Source: Eulemur rufifrons (Eukaryota; Chordata; Mammalia; Primates; Lemuridae). Taken from it: a stretch of 64,000 bases of DNA. Numbering within the stretch: the first letter of the stretch is position 1; each line of letters begins with the position of its first letter. The stretch lies in NCBI RefSeq assembly GCF_041146395.1, contig NC_090997.1, positions 30,917,501-30,981,500 of the forward strand. The letters run 5' to 3'. The notes below the pieces were generated by a model, which saw only the letters and a program-made list of their open reading frames with translations, was not told where the DNA came from and did no database searches. Shown one piece after another: positions 35,693 through 47,865 of the stretch. A program made the position numbers and the translations under genes.

Positions 35693-35796
35693 TTCAATCC
35701 TGCAGTGAATTGTGAAACTAATGAACGAGGGCAATTGAATGGCTCCTCTCGCATCTACACTCAGAAAAACTCTCTTGGTCATCTCTATGTAACCAA
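35693..35796 (+). other. Candidate cryptic or poison exon, 104 nt
   Basis: A pyrimidine-rich acceptor (GCTTTCATCCTTAG) precedes a 104-nt segment that ends at CAA|GTGAGT, a strong donor. The segment is richer in G+C and CpG than its surroundings. It is open only in phase 0, reading FNPAVNCETN, ERGQLNGSSR, IYTQKNSLGH, LYVT, which I do not recognise. After the phase-2 GPS exon it would be read AC|T TCA ATC CTG CAG TGA and stop within five codons. If it is spliced at all within ADGRB3, it would therefore act as a poison exon or shorten the protein just after the GPS start. It could equally be an exon of an unrelated transcript or a chance pairing of splice-like sites. Confidence 0.3.
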
Positions 35797-37249
35797 GTGA
35801 GTTTGTGCAAAATATATTTATAATTATAAAGTAACATATATTAAGGCAGAAGCATTTGTATTTAAGAATTATTATGTAGTGACAGTAGGAGAACTTGTGG
35901 CAAACTAATTAACAATTAGGTCCTATCTCTCAAGGCTTTCATGGGTGATGTCATTAATATTTAAATTATGCATTAATATGTTAGGCATTGAATAACATAT
36001 TATGAAAATGGAATTTTTGTTTGTGCTTTAGATTCACTGAAACTTAGTATTTTAATTTGTTAATGGTCCAAGACAGAGCTTAAAATCTGCTTGTTGTTAA
36101 ATTTTCGTTTGGAATTTTTGTTTGTTTTATGAGATATTTTGCTACCTTTTGATAAAAATGTATAAACATAATGAAATTATTGTCTGAAGACTATTCTGCC
36201 CTTTTCTGTAATATAATAAGGGCAACATGGAAACTTCTAACCACCTACTTTTGTAGTAAGAAGCCAAAGAATAACACTAAAAATATAATCTTTGTTTCAG
36301 TAAAAATTTTCCTATTTGCTCAGTAATTCAATATTTTATTATTTTATCTCCCATTTCCTGGTATTTTTTTCTGGAAATTTCCAGGAAAAAATTACATTTA
36401 AACAATTTATTTTTAGTGTACTTTAAAGAAGTTTAAGTAAATATGTGTATTCTCTTTTATTGTTTCATTATGTGTTCATTTTCATCCAAAAGATATTTTT
36501 TCTTATTAATGGGAGACAGCAACTATCACAGTCAACATATACATTTTTTATGGTTTTGAAAAAATTTGAAGGTGAACATGCTTTGACAGTGTTGTTTATA
36601 TCAAATGACCTAAGAACTGATCCTCCAATAAAGTATTAATAGAAGATGAATCAGTACTAAGGGTTATAAGCCATATATGAACAGATACATAGTGGATGTA
36701 ACTTGTGCTCCACAAACTCTGGATTGTAAGAATCTCATCATTCACTTTTCTCAGAATCTAATTTAATCTTATTCCAGACCCTTATCCTAGTGAGTTTCCT
36801 GGAAATTCCATCCATTGTTATTATTATACTACCCTTCTCTTTCTCCCACCATTCCGTTCCCTCATGCTCACCCCAGCCTCAAAAGTTCCCAGGGATCTAA
36901 TGAGGACATTTGAGAACTTCCCCTGATTTTGACTTTATTTTGGCTGCCATGGATGAGCAGCTGTACCTCTGCTGCTTTTTCTACCCTCCTGGGCATGGAA
37001 ATCCTTCTCAGCACTTGATGTGGGCACACTGGTGTACCACGCAGCCATTCCCCTACTTCCTGCCCTCTCTTAGAGGCATGGGAGGGAGCAACCCTCAGGC
37101 CACCATCTCCCTCTGTCTCCTTCTGACTTTTGAGGAATCTCCTTAGCTCTCTAGCCCCAGCTCATAGTTCATCTTGTTGTTTTACCCCCACCCCTACTCC
37201 CAGCCCCATTCCTGCCAGGCCAAGTATTGTTTATCAATGAGTTTAAGCT

Positions 37250-37308
37250 CGTTTCATTTTTAGTTATAGATACATGGTGGTTGTACATATTTATGGGGTT
37301 CATGTGGT
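37250..37308 (-). mobile_element. LINE-1 3' end scrap
   Basis: GTTATAGATACATGGTGGTT and GTACATATTTATGGGGTTCA are a LINE-1 3' terminus. It is cut off where a second LINE-1 3' end in the same orientation begins. Confidence 0.6.
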
Positions 37309-39126
37309 TTCTATTTTTTATTTTTAATTATTATGAGTACATCATAGTTGCATATATTTTGGGGGTACATGTGATGTGTTGATACAGGCATACAATGTGT
37401 AATCACATCAGGGTAATTGGAATATCCATTCCCTCAAGGATTTATCATTTGTTTCTTTTAGGAACAGTTCCAGTTCCACTCTTTATGTTTAAATAGACAG
37501 TACATTATTGTTAATTATAGTCCTCCTCCTATTGTGCTACCTACTGACACTAGATCTTAGTCCTTCTATCTAACTGTATTTTTGTACCCACTGACTATCC
37601 TCTCTTTCCCTCTTTATTTCCCCTTTCCCACTACCCTTCCCAACCTCTGGTAATCATCATTCTACTCCCTATCTCCATGAGTTCAATTTTTTAGCTCTCG
37701 CATAGGAGTGAGAACATGCAATATTTGCCTTTCTGTGCCTGGATTATTTCACTTAACATCATATTCTTCACATGTACCCCATAAATATGTACAACTATTA
37801 TGTATCCATAATAACTAAAAATTTAAAAATCTTTCATCCATGTTGTTACAAGTGACAGGATTTTATTCATTTTCATGGCCATATAATATTCCATTATGTA
37901 TGTGTATCACATTTCCTTTATCCATTCATCTGTTGCTGGACACTTCAGTTGATTCCATGTCTTGGCTATTCTGAATAATGCTGCAGTAAACATGGGGGTG
38001 CACATATCTTTTCGATATACTGATTTCCTTTCTTTTACACATATACCTATCAGTAGGATTACTGGATCATATAGTAGTTCTGTTTTTAGTTTTTTGAGGA
38101 ACCTCCATACCATTCTCCATAGTAGCTATACAAATTTACATTCCCACCAACAGTATATAAGGGCTCTCCTTTCTCCACATCCTCACCAGCATTTATTATT
38201 ACCTGTCTTTTTGGAAAAAAAAAGACATTTTAACTGGGATGAGATGATATCTCATTGTAGTTTTGATTTGCATTTCTCTGAGATCATGGATTAGTGTTAT
38301 TGAACATTTTTTCATATACCTGTTGGTTATTTGTATGTCTTTTGAGACATATTTATTCAGATCTTTCCCCTATTTTTAATAGGGTTATTCAGGTTTTTTG
38401 CTATTGAGTTTTTTGAGCTCCTTATTTATTCTGGTTATGAATACCTTGTCAGATGGATAGTTTGCAAACATTATCTCCCATTCTGTGGATAATCTCTTCA
38501 CTTCATTGATTGTTTCCTTTGCTGTGCAGAAAATTTTTAACTTGATGTGATCCCATTTGTCCACTGTTGCTTTGCTTGCCTCTGCTTTTGAGGTTTTACT
38601 CAAGAAATCTTTCCCCAATATTTTCTTCTACTAGTTTCATAGTTTCAGGTCTTAGCTTTAAGTCTCTAATCCATTTTGATTTGATTTTTTTCACATGGCA
38701 AAAGATAAGGCTCTAATTTTGTTCTTCTGCATGTAGATATTCAGTTTTCCCAGCACCATTTATCGAAGAGACTGTCCTTTTCCCAATGTATTTTCCTAGG
38801 GCCCTTGTTGAAAATGAGTTGACTATAAATGCGTAGATTTATTTGAGTTCTTTCTTATGTTCCATTGCCCAATCTGTCTGTTTATATGTCAGTATCATGC
38901 TTTTGGGGTTACTATATCTTTGCAATTACATCAGGTAATGTGATGACTCCAACTTTCTTCTTTTTGCTCAGGATTGTTTTGGCTATTCTGGGTTTTTTGT
39001 GGTTCCATATACATTTTAGGATTATTTTCTCTATTTCTGTGAAGAATGTAATGATTGCATCAAATCTGTAGATTGCTCTGAGTAGTAAGGACATTTTAGC
39101 AATATTTATTATTCCAATTCATGAAT
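37309..39126 (-). mobile_element. 5'-truncated LINE-1 (3'UTR and end of ORF2)
   Basis: The 3' end (TTTTTAATTATTATGAGTAC, GTGATGTGTTGATACAGGC) is at the left. ORF2 follows in several broken frames on the minus strand: WNQLKCPATDEWIKEM (37907-38113), [20 protein letters not shown] (38385-38618) and [20 protein letters not shown] (38912-39094). It ends inside ORF2 near 39126. It is a dead, ordinary primate LINE-1, antisense to ADGRB3. Confidence 0.88.
37769..37830 (+). mobile_element. Short LINE-1 3' terminus nested in another LINE-1
   Basis: CACATGTACCCCATAAATAT through CCATAATAACTAAAAATTT is a sense LINE-1 3' end of about 60 bp. It interrupts the antisense element between CACTTAACAT and TCCATCCATG-type ORF2/3'UTR sequence. 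No clear target duplication. Confidence 0.6.
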
Positions 39127-39139
39127 AGTTTAGGCTTTT

Positions 39140-39325
39140 ATAAACAAGAAAACATTTAATACTCAAAATTAACCCCATGATGGAGTTACTATTTTTAATC
39201 CCCCTTTTATGGATGAGAAAACTGGGGGCAGGACAGGTTGAATGGCATGCCTAAGGACACATAGCTGCTAGGTGGCAGAACCCAGATGGAAACCCAACCT
39301 AGCACCAAGGATATCTGGTTACCTT
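39140..39325 (-). repeat. MIR SINE
   Basis: CCCCTTTTATGGATGAGAAA, ACTGGGGGCAGGACAGGTTG and CACATAGCTGCTAGGTGGCA, then AACCCAGATGGAAACCC, read through antisense MIR. Confidence 0.8.
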
Positions 39326-40539
39326 GTTGAATGGGGGGGAGACAAATACTAGAAGAACAAGAAACTTAGAAGAAAAGAAAAAAATTATATTAATTTACAT
39401 TTGGTACTAAGTATTTGCCTTGTATTTGGCTGAGGCATGCCTGTCCAGCCATGCATTTCCAGGCATGGCTTGTAAAGAGGTATAAATTGCTTTACTTAAA
39501 TGGTGATGTGAGTAGCCTCACAGGCCTGGCTTGAAGCTGTACTTCCACCACCTACTACTTTTATTAGGCCTTATATATCCTGTTCCTACTAGTACTGAAA
39601 ATGTGAGAAAATGCATTCGTGTGCTCTCCTCACTCCCAACAGAATGTAAATCACCTTTTGAAAAATATGTAGGTAAGTAAAAGCTTTTACTCCTCAACAA
39701 ACTCATTCCAATTACCATCACGGGTCAGACCCATTTGGTTGCCTGGAGAATTCAATGAATTCAGCAGTTTTCCAGAGGCTTTCATCATTTTCTGTATCAT
39801 AAAGGTAGAAAGGGCACTTCCCTCACGGGACTTCTGTGTTAAGGACTGTGCTTCTGGGAGAATTTTCATCATAAATTATTCGTTTGCACTTGTGGCATAA
39901 AATAGTGTAGAAATGACCAGTGTGCTATTGGCCATGGAAAAGACAACGGAATGTCTAAATAGCTGAAGGCAGATCACAGCAGGATCTAATTGTGCTTAGA
40001 GTCTTCTACTAGAGCAGCATCACAGTGTAACTCTGGCCCCTGCACACGAACAGCATGAAAACCTTCTTATCAGAAAAAAATCAATGTGGAAGAAAACTTG
40101 GTCCAGTCAAGTTAGCTCGCTTAAACATAAATCTAGCCAAATTATCCAGTCTTCCAAAACTTTTTTTACTACATGAGGATCTTCATGCCACTATTATATG
40201 TAAATCTGTCCAATAATCATCTTCTGAAAGAAAGTCTACATAAATCTGTGATGTTCTTTCTAACTAGCAAAACAATGGACTCTATGACTAATCTTTGTGA
40301 AGCTTCTGTAAGAAAATTACAGGGTGTAAGTATGCTTTCTTATTAATTAGCCTTTTTGAAATAGAAAAAAAACTTTAAATATGTTTCTACTTAGGTATAT
40401 GAACAAGAGATTTTAAAATTCAGTTTTCCTAAAAGTGACATTTCTTTTTTAGTATACTGAATGTTCATATAAAGATCACTTACAAACATATTTCATTTTA
40501 ATATATCATGTTAAATATGCATTAGAATACATGAAAATC

Positions 40540-40610
40540 ATCCATTTAATAAACATTTATTGAGTGGTTAATATGTGCAAACATTATGCAGGGTGATAGG
40601 AATAAAAGAG
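40540..40610 (-). mobile_element. LINE-2 tail
   Basis: CCATTTAATAAACATTTATT then GAGTGGTTAATATGTGCAAA is the antisense L2 end. Confidence 0.45.
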
Positions 40611-40705
40611 TTTTGCTTCGTATATCCCTTCTTCTGTTGTAGCATTCTTATTGTGAGAAATCAACCAAGGGTCTCTGAATCACTAGTAGTTATGAAATAT
40701 ACAAA

Positions 40706-40708
<3 letters not shown>

Positions 40709-40738
<30 letters not shown>
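40709..40738. repeat. (GT)n simple repeat
   Basis: Pure GT run of about 30 bp. A shorter one lies at 41228-41246. Confidence 0.95.
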
Positions 40739-40740
<2 letters not shown>

Positions 40741-41009
40741 TTAAAATATCATCAAGCTAAAATGTGGCAGCCAAAGAAAAAGGAACTGTCTTAAGTGTCT
40801 GGATCATGGGGTAAGTTGATAATAAAAACTGGGAATCTTAACTCCAGGTAACAGAGACTAAGTCATTTCCTTCTAGGAGGGACTATCAATGCTAAACCTG
40901 GCCAAGAGACCTCTTCTTCACATTGCAATTTCTGTACACCTTGAGATTGAATACAGTGAAGTGTCTGAGGGTTGACCTAAACTATCAGATCAACACGGTA
41001 CAGGCAAAT

Positions 41010-41125
41010 GTGTGAGACATGGAGTCACATGAACTTGAGTTCTAATATTAGCTCCATTTGTAAATGGCTAGCTTCTTGGTTTTCCCAAATATCATCTCTG
41101 AAATGAGGATAAAATGCCTACACAG
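41010..41125 (+). repeat. MIR SINE fragment
   Basis: GGAGTCACATGAACTTGAGT, TAAATGGCTAGCTTCTTGG and CATCTCTGAAATGAGGATAA follow sense MIR. Confidence 0.55.
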
Positions 41126-41159
41126 TGGATTTGGGGAAGATACAGATCAAACATCATGT

Positions 41160-41790
41160 GCAAAACACCTAACTTCTTCCAGCTTGCAGGGTAGGAATGG
41201 GGAAGACAAACACTGAATACCTCACTTTGTGTGTGTGTGTGTGTGTAATGGCAAATTGTGACAAGGATTAGAATGGTAAAGAACAAGGTGCTATGAGAGA
41301 GAAGAATGATGTGGAGGTCAAAATTTAGTTTGGGAAATCTAAGAAGATAATTTTGAGACAGTAAAGTCAAGCTGAGGCCTGGATGACAGGTAAGAATCAT
41401 CCAGGGAAAGATTTAGAAGAATTCTGGAAGGACTTCAGGCAAGAAAGAGCTCAGTGCCCTCAAGGATCTGAAAAACCAGTGCTAGGGTTGAGCATGCATT
41501 GGGATGTGGAATGCACTGGTTCTCATTTGAAGTTATTTAATTTATATTCTGAGCTAGGAAACTTTAAGAGTGAAGGCGGTGGGGCAGAGGCAATGTTAAT
41601 CATTATGTAGAAACTACAGGCATAAGCTGGAACTGTCTTGGGCACACAGGTCTGCACCAACACCCTACTAACTGTCCACATCAAAGATCTTGAGTTTTGT
41701 TCTTAGAGCAATGGGAAGCCACTGAAGGACATTCAGTTAGAGGGGGACAGTATCTGATTTATATTTTAATAAAAACTACCCACTGTAGTA
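41160..41790 (-). mobile_element. LINE-2 fragments
   Basis: GCAATGGGAAGCCACTGAAG and AGAGGGGGACAGTATCTGAT are antisense L2 landmarks. The part from 41160 to about 41400 is more decayed and its assignment is weaker. Confidence 0.45.
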
Positions 41791-42184
41791 TCCTATAAGA
41801 TTCTGGGATTATTTCTCTTAGTATAAACAAAATAAACAGTGCCAGTTTGTTGACATATTTTAGCCAAGATTGGACTTCTTTTGAAATTACAGTTCATTGA
41901 TGAAATAAGTGGAGAAGAGGAAGAAGTAGCTTTTGTACTTTGTAGAGGGATTTAAAAATTCTTTCACAGTTGTCTACTATTTCGGTATGCTTCTAAAATC
42001 AGTTGCTTGGGGACAGTGAGGGGTATAAAATCATTATTATTTACCATTCCTAACTCTCCCAGTCCCTTGTTCTCCGTTTTCTTTGTCCCTTTATACCTAG
42101 GTACATGGTTCTACTAGTCCTCAATAAAAGTAAATAATAACAATTGCAATTATAAGAAGTAATATCGATTACCAGAAAACATGT

Positions 42185-42360
42185 CTTTGACTTCACATTA
42201 TCTTATTTAATTCTTGTTTATAACCATATTTTATAAATGATAAAATTGGGCTTTATAGGAGTTAGATGACTTGTCCAACTTTACTTAGCTAGTAAACGAA
42301 AAGTTGAAATTCATCCCAGATCGTCTGATGGCGGAACCCCGGTTCCAACTCTCTATACTG
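42185..42360 (-). repeat. MIR SINE
   Basis: TTATAAATGATAAAATTGGG, GACTTGTCCAACTTTACTTA and GCTAGTAAACGAAAAGTTGA match antisense MIR. Confidence 0.65.
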
Positions 42361-44114
42361 GGGATGGCAGGTCAGTGACTATCCAGAACTCTGATTTGGT
42401 GATGCAGTGGAAGTGGAAAGGGGATAAGATTAAATATTATTTGATGGGCTTAGTGTAGCAAGTCTAGTTTCAAAGACCAATTCCATGTGCAAACAATAGT
42501 ACGAGAGATTTCTACTATTTCAAGGTGTCATTATCATTATTGAGTTTAACTAATAGCCATGATACTTTAAAAATAGAAATGATGAAGTGACACTATGATT
42601 GCCTTCTTTGTTTATGTTTTTTGAAGATATGAAATGTTACTGTGTTTTGGAGGATGTGGTATTAACTCCAGAATAACACCTATGCTTAACATAAAGAGAT
42701 TAAAATATTCCATGTACTGAGTTATACAATAAGGCCACATTTTGAACATAATATCCTTAAAGAGTAATGAGCAATTTATGATTGCCTAGACACTCTAAAT
42801 TTGTTCAAAAAGCAAAAAAAAAAAAAAAATCATCATAATATAGTTAGGAAATTGCTACAGAAAAATATAACTTTATAAAAAAGTTAAAAATTTTCTTGTG
42901 TAGAGGTAAAATTTTATCGATTATTGTGGAATTTATTTTGATAATGAGTATCCAATTGAATCCATAACATTTCTCCTGAAACCTGTTTTATTCTTATCTT
43001 TTCCCTTTTTCTAATTAAAGTAGTAAAAAGAATTATTTTCAAAATTAACAATAGTTTTAAAAACCTAGCTATTTTATATAATACAAAGCTTATCAAAGTG
43101 ATGAAGTATAAACATTTAGTACATAATATTCAGCTGTTGATAGAAGCAGAGGTTTGTAAAGAAAGCAGGAAAATTAATAATCTTCTTAATGTTGATATTG
43201 TCTTCAGTTTCATATATGGTGAACATTTTGAAATCTCGTTCAGCTTCTCAGAGGAATATGTACTTAGTCATTTCATCTGTGGAAATATTCAATCTCATGA
43301 AAATAGAACACTTTCAGGAAAATTTTTTTTGAAATTAAATTATGTTTTTTACATACATATACACACACATCTTCCCTCCAGTTACTCCTCATGGAAATAC
43401 TTTTTCTAATTTTCATGTGACTTTACAAATTAATGGAAACTCAAGTTCTTAAAAACAGCTAAAATAAAATAATGTTATAATTAGTAACCACAGTAGAATG
43501 TATAATTTCAGTTCCTTTATAATTCTCAGGAAATTAAGTAGGAAAATAAAATTTTCATTCAATAGATTGTAAACATTTATACTTAATGGCTAAATATATT
43601 ATCATATTACCCACATTCAGAAATTTATATTATTTCTTAAACATTTCCCGGCATGAAAATATGAAAGGATAAACTTATGTGATTGAGGCTATTAGTCAAT
43701 TATTTTGCTTCTGAGAAGTTATTTTTTCAGAGCGTTTTGGTGAGCAGCAGTGGGTGTAATTTTTATCTCCATGTCTTTTCCTAATCATGTTTTGCAGTAT
43801 CAAATAATTGAATGACTATTACTTTAGGTCTGATTTAGACAGACATTAATCATGTCACCTGAGTCAGCCTGGGTGGCTGAGTTTATACAACTTGGGAGCT
43901 CTCTTGCAATTGCATATTAAAACAGAGATTTGCATTACCTAATTTCTTGTGTTCCCAGGATAATACTAGGGTGTAAGCCCTTCAGAATTTTTGGTACCCA
44001 GGGCAGTGAAGAGCTCAAACAATGAGATTCTTTCTGGGAGGACAAAATGGATTATCCCAATAGTATTTTGACATGGCTTTAGTAATTTTGTTTAAGTCAC
44101 TACTCTCTGAATAC

Positions 44115-44240
44115 TCATCCTGTCCAAGGCACTGTCCGAAGCACTTCACTTTGAAGCCTTACAACAGCTTTTAGGTAAGTGCTAGTCTCACCATTTTACA
44201 AATAGAAAACCTGAGGCTTGGAAACCTGATGGAATGGTTC
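44115..44240 (-). repeat. MIR SINE fragment
   Basis: GTCCAAGGCACTGTCCGAAG, CACCATTTTACAAATAGAAA and ACCTGAGGCTTGGAAACC match antisense MIR. Confidence 0.65.
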
Positions 44241-44320
44241 AAGACAAGACCAAGATTTTCTCCTCTTTTCTCTGACTCTAAACCCTTGAAAAATCTTGTT
44301 CATGTCTAGGTAAAAGTGGA

Positions 44321-44884
44321 TGTATCAGTCAGGGTTCTCTAGAGAAATTTAACCAGTAGGATACACACACACATACACAAACACACACACACACACACAC
44401 ACACACAGAGATACAGACAGAGACAGAGACAGAGAAACAGAGAAAGAAAGAGATGGAGAAAGGCAGAAACAGAGACTTGTTTTAAGGAATTGGCTTGCAT
44501 AATTATAGAGGCTGCTAAGTCTGAAATTTGCAGAGTAGGCCATCAAGTTGGGAATTCAAGTAAGAGTTGATGTTGCAGTCTTGAGTCTAAAATCTGTAGG
44601 GCAGGCCAACAGACTGATAACTCAGACAGGATTTCCATGTTGCAGTTTTGAAGCAGAATTCGTTCTTTACCAGGAAACCTCAGTTTTTGTGTTTAAGGCC
44701 TTCAGCTGTTTAGAGATGAGGCCCATCCCCGTTGTGGAGGGCAATCTGCTTTATTTAAAATCAACTGACTGTAAATGTTAATCACATCTACAAATCTTCT
44801 TCATAGCAACATCTAGACTAGTGTTTGACCAAACAACTGAGCATCATAACCTAGCCAAGGTGACACATAAACTTAACCATCCCA
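44321..44884 (-). mobile_element. Solo LTR, family not assigned
   Basis: On the + strand it runs from TGTATCAGTCAGGGTTCTCT to GTGACACATAAACTTAACCA. An (AC)n run (44362-44407) lies near the left end. GTGGA before and GTGGT after look like a 5-bp target duplication. Layout and ends match the element at 53124-53707. No internal retroviral sequence is present. Confidence 0.75.
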
Positions 44885-45390
44885 GTGGTTTTCCAAATAA
44901 CACCTCATACTCAGCTGCTTTCACTCCTAAACCTTTTATGCAATGACACAAAACTAAAACTAGAAAAACCATATTTAGGCTTCCTGCAACTTGGATACAG
45001 CTATAGGATTGGACATGAAAGTTATTTTTCAGTACACAGATGGGATTGAAAGTTGTGCAAAATAAAATGTTCTTTGATAATACTCATGTAAGCTGTAGGA
45101 AGGATCAGGAAAAATAAGGGATCATGTATGCTTACATCCACTGATTTCAGTAAAAGCTGAAGGCAATTTCTTGCCCCAGGTGGCAAGAAGGTGGAGTTTC
45201 TGAAAGATACAGTATTAAACAACAGCTGTGCCTTCTTTAAGGTTGACACGGCTAGAGGAAGATGAAGGTATATGGTTTTCAGAAGAAAACTTTTATTAAC
45301 AAACTGATTGTCCTTGGGCAGGTGGCTCGTTGCCTGGGGCAGAGCTTTGTGAAAGCACATTACAACAGTGGGCATGCTGGGCTTACTAAT

Positions 45391-45447
45391 GTGCCTTGCT
45401 GATATGCATGCTTCATTAGTGCCTGCCGAGGGGACTCAGCAAGGCAC
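45391..45447. other. 12-bp perfect inverted repeat in G+C-rich unique sequence
   Basis: GTGCCTTGCTGA (45391-45402) and TCAGCAAGGCAC (45436-45447) are exact reverse complements with a 33-nt loop containing ATGCATGC. The surrounding 150 bp are markedly richer in G+C than the intron and match no repeat I know. Confidence 0.6.
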
Positions 45448-46669
45448 GCCTGGCTCTTGGCTGGGGGCCCTCCGTGCAGCCTGCTTCCTACCTGCCCCTT
45501 TCCTCCAGCTGAGCCATGCCGACTTCAGAAGTTAAAACCTTGGGGATACTTCCTCTACTTCCAACTATTATTTTTTTTTCTTATTGCAAAAATAATATAT
45601 ATTCTCTGGATAAAAATTAGACAAAAAAATATAATCACAAAGATATCTGAAACCCTGCCACCTATATTGGTGCATATTCATACAACCTTTAGTGTGGATG
45701 GTAATGTGGATCTGCCTACGGATATAGGTAAAATATAGTTACAAAAGTGGGTTAATACTTTATAGAATGCTTTATGCCCTGTCTTTTCATTGGTTATATA
45801 ATTAATATAATTCCCTGTCAATAGAAGGTCTTCAAGTTTTGTTAGGGCTACATAAAATTCCATTGTATTGATGTTCTCAATGGTAGTTGAAGTAAAGTAT
45901 ATAATTCACTGGTAAAACTGTAAAGTATGTTATTAATATTTCACTACAACATACATTCCTGAAATTTTTGTGGCTCTCAGGTTATCAAGCATACATTTTT
46001 TTTTTTTTTTGTCTTTAAGCAGGGGAACAAAGATATAGTAGTGCATTGTAAATCACTACCCCCTAGTAAGTAATACCAGAGCCATATTACAGTAAGCCAT
46101 ATTCTTGTCGGCAATAGGTAATATTTCAGAAGCAAACATTAGTTTAAAATTTAATTATCTCAGCAAGTTCAGAAACAAGAGTGATGAATCAGGAGTAGTT
46201 TGTTTTTAAATTTTTCATTATTTTGAGCTTGCAGGCAGCAGGCTCCAAATCCAAGACAAATTTTCAGTGCCCTCTAACTATTGTCTTGTCTTCTTGTGTC
46301 TGAGTATGATGCGTTTTATTGAATTAGATTAAAACTGAATTTGGGAGCTTATTATACAGTGGTCTCCAAAGAATATGCTTTTTCTCCACTACTGTCTCTT
46401 TATGAATTGCTAATATCCACAGTGTAAAGCTGCATCGTTCATTTCTAGAATTATTGTCTTGAAATATGTGAGGATAACAGCATTGTCTGATTGCAACATC
46501 CAAGTTTTCCTTCCCTGTTTTTCTGTCTTTTCTACCACAAAGATAAGAGCATAATTAATACTTTTAGGCCCAAATCTACCTGATATAAGAGCTACTGTAT
46601 ATAAATAATCAGGGGTTCTTGGAGTCTAGGTATAACTGTATCATCAATCAAATTGAAAAAGTAGCTGCC

Positions 46670-46745
46670 TCCCAGTTTCATCACCTGTAAAATGAGGTGG
46701 TTGAACTAAATGAGCATTAAGATCCTTCCAAATGTAGAGTATCTG
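46670..46745 (+). repeat. MIR-like SINE scrap
   Basis: CAGTTTCATCACCTGTAAAA, TGAGGTGGTTGAACTAAATG and AGATCCTTCCAAATGTAGAG look like the conserved core of a MIR-type SINE. Confidence 0.4.
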
Positions 46746-47865
46746 GTATAGTATTCCTTCTTGGAGACCAGAAGCTGCTGCTTCTAAATCATGTAGTGAT
46801 GACTGAGTACCAGTCCTGGGATTCTATAGTGGTCAGAGTCAAAATGCCAAGAAACAATCCTCTCTAGCAAGTGTAATATGTGGTATTAAATGGCTTAGTC
46901 AGGCAGCTGGGCTGGACTTGAGAAGAGACTCTCAAAGCCTCAACACAAAACTTGGCCAGCCACAGGGGGAACTGATGTTCCTTGTAAGAGATAAAGTCTC
47001 AGACTACCAGAGTAAAGACCCAGGTACAATCTGCACCCGCAAAATGCATGCCTGGCACCCATTTTCTCTCCTCGTTTACCTCAGTTCTAAATTCAGGTTT
47101 CAAGTAAATGCATAGAACTGGTGAAGCCTAAGTCACATTTAGAAGCTTAGTTGCAAAGGTCTGTGGGACGTAGCACATTTTAAATTCATAGCCGCTGTAG
47201 TAGAGGGTGTCACAAGAGATTAGATGTTAAGGGAGTCAGAGCATAGCCCAGATGTTCTCAGTATCAGATCTATACCAGAAACACATAAAAGGTTCACTGC
47301 TTTATAAAAAAAAAAAAATCCCTCTTTGTCTTAGTAAGTATGTAGACTTATTTTAAGTAAATTTATTGCATAAAGTTTCAAAAGTGATTATTTAATAATT
47401 AATAACCAAATTTATATTTGGTCTCTATAAAAAAACTTCTTTTTGGTAACAATATTCTAAATATTGTTTTTTCTCTTAAACTGAAGAGTGTATGATACAT
47501 GTAGCCTAAAAGAATATGAATTAAGCTGTAGTTTTATTCGCATTTTATTCCACTCAAGAAGAATTAGAGCTGCTATTGTAAGGAACATATACTGGTACCT
47601 TACATTACAGATTTCTCAAAGCTGACGTTTGTTATTCATAGTATTTTGAGTCCACATGCCACCATATAAGTACCCCTCTGTCAGTTAATCACTAGCATAA
47701 AAAATTTTGATTTCCATAGAAGAAATTATTGATAATTATATCTTCCATGTCTAGCTGAGCCAGAGTTATTTCAAAGAGAGTACTGATGAATGACTGATTC
47801 TAAGAGCAGATGATTAGCATGGAATTTGTCAGCCTATGATGACAAGTTAGATGAATAGGAAAAAT

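Noticed and set aside
45022..45375. 117-codon open frame on the minus strand
   Set aside because: No family resemblance, and no flanking splice sites or regulatory signals.
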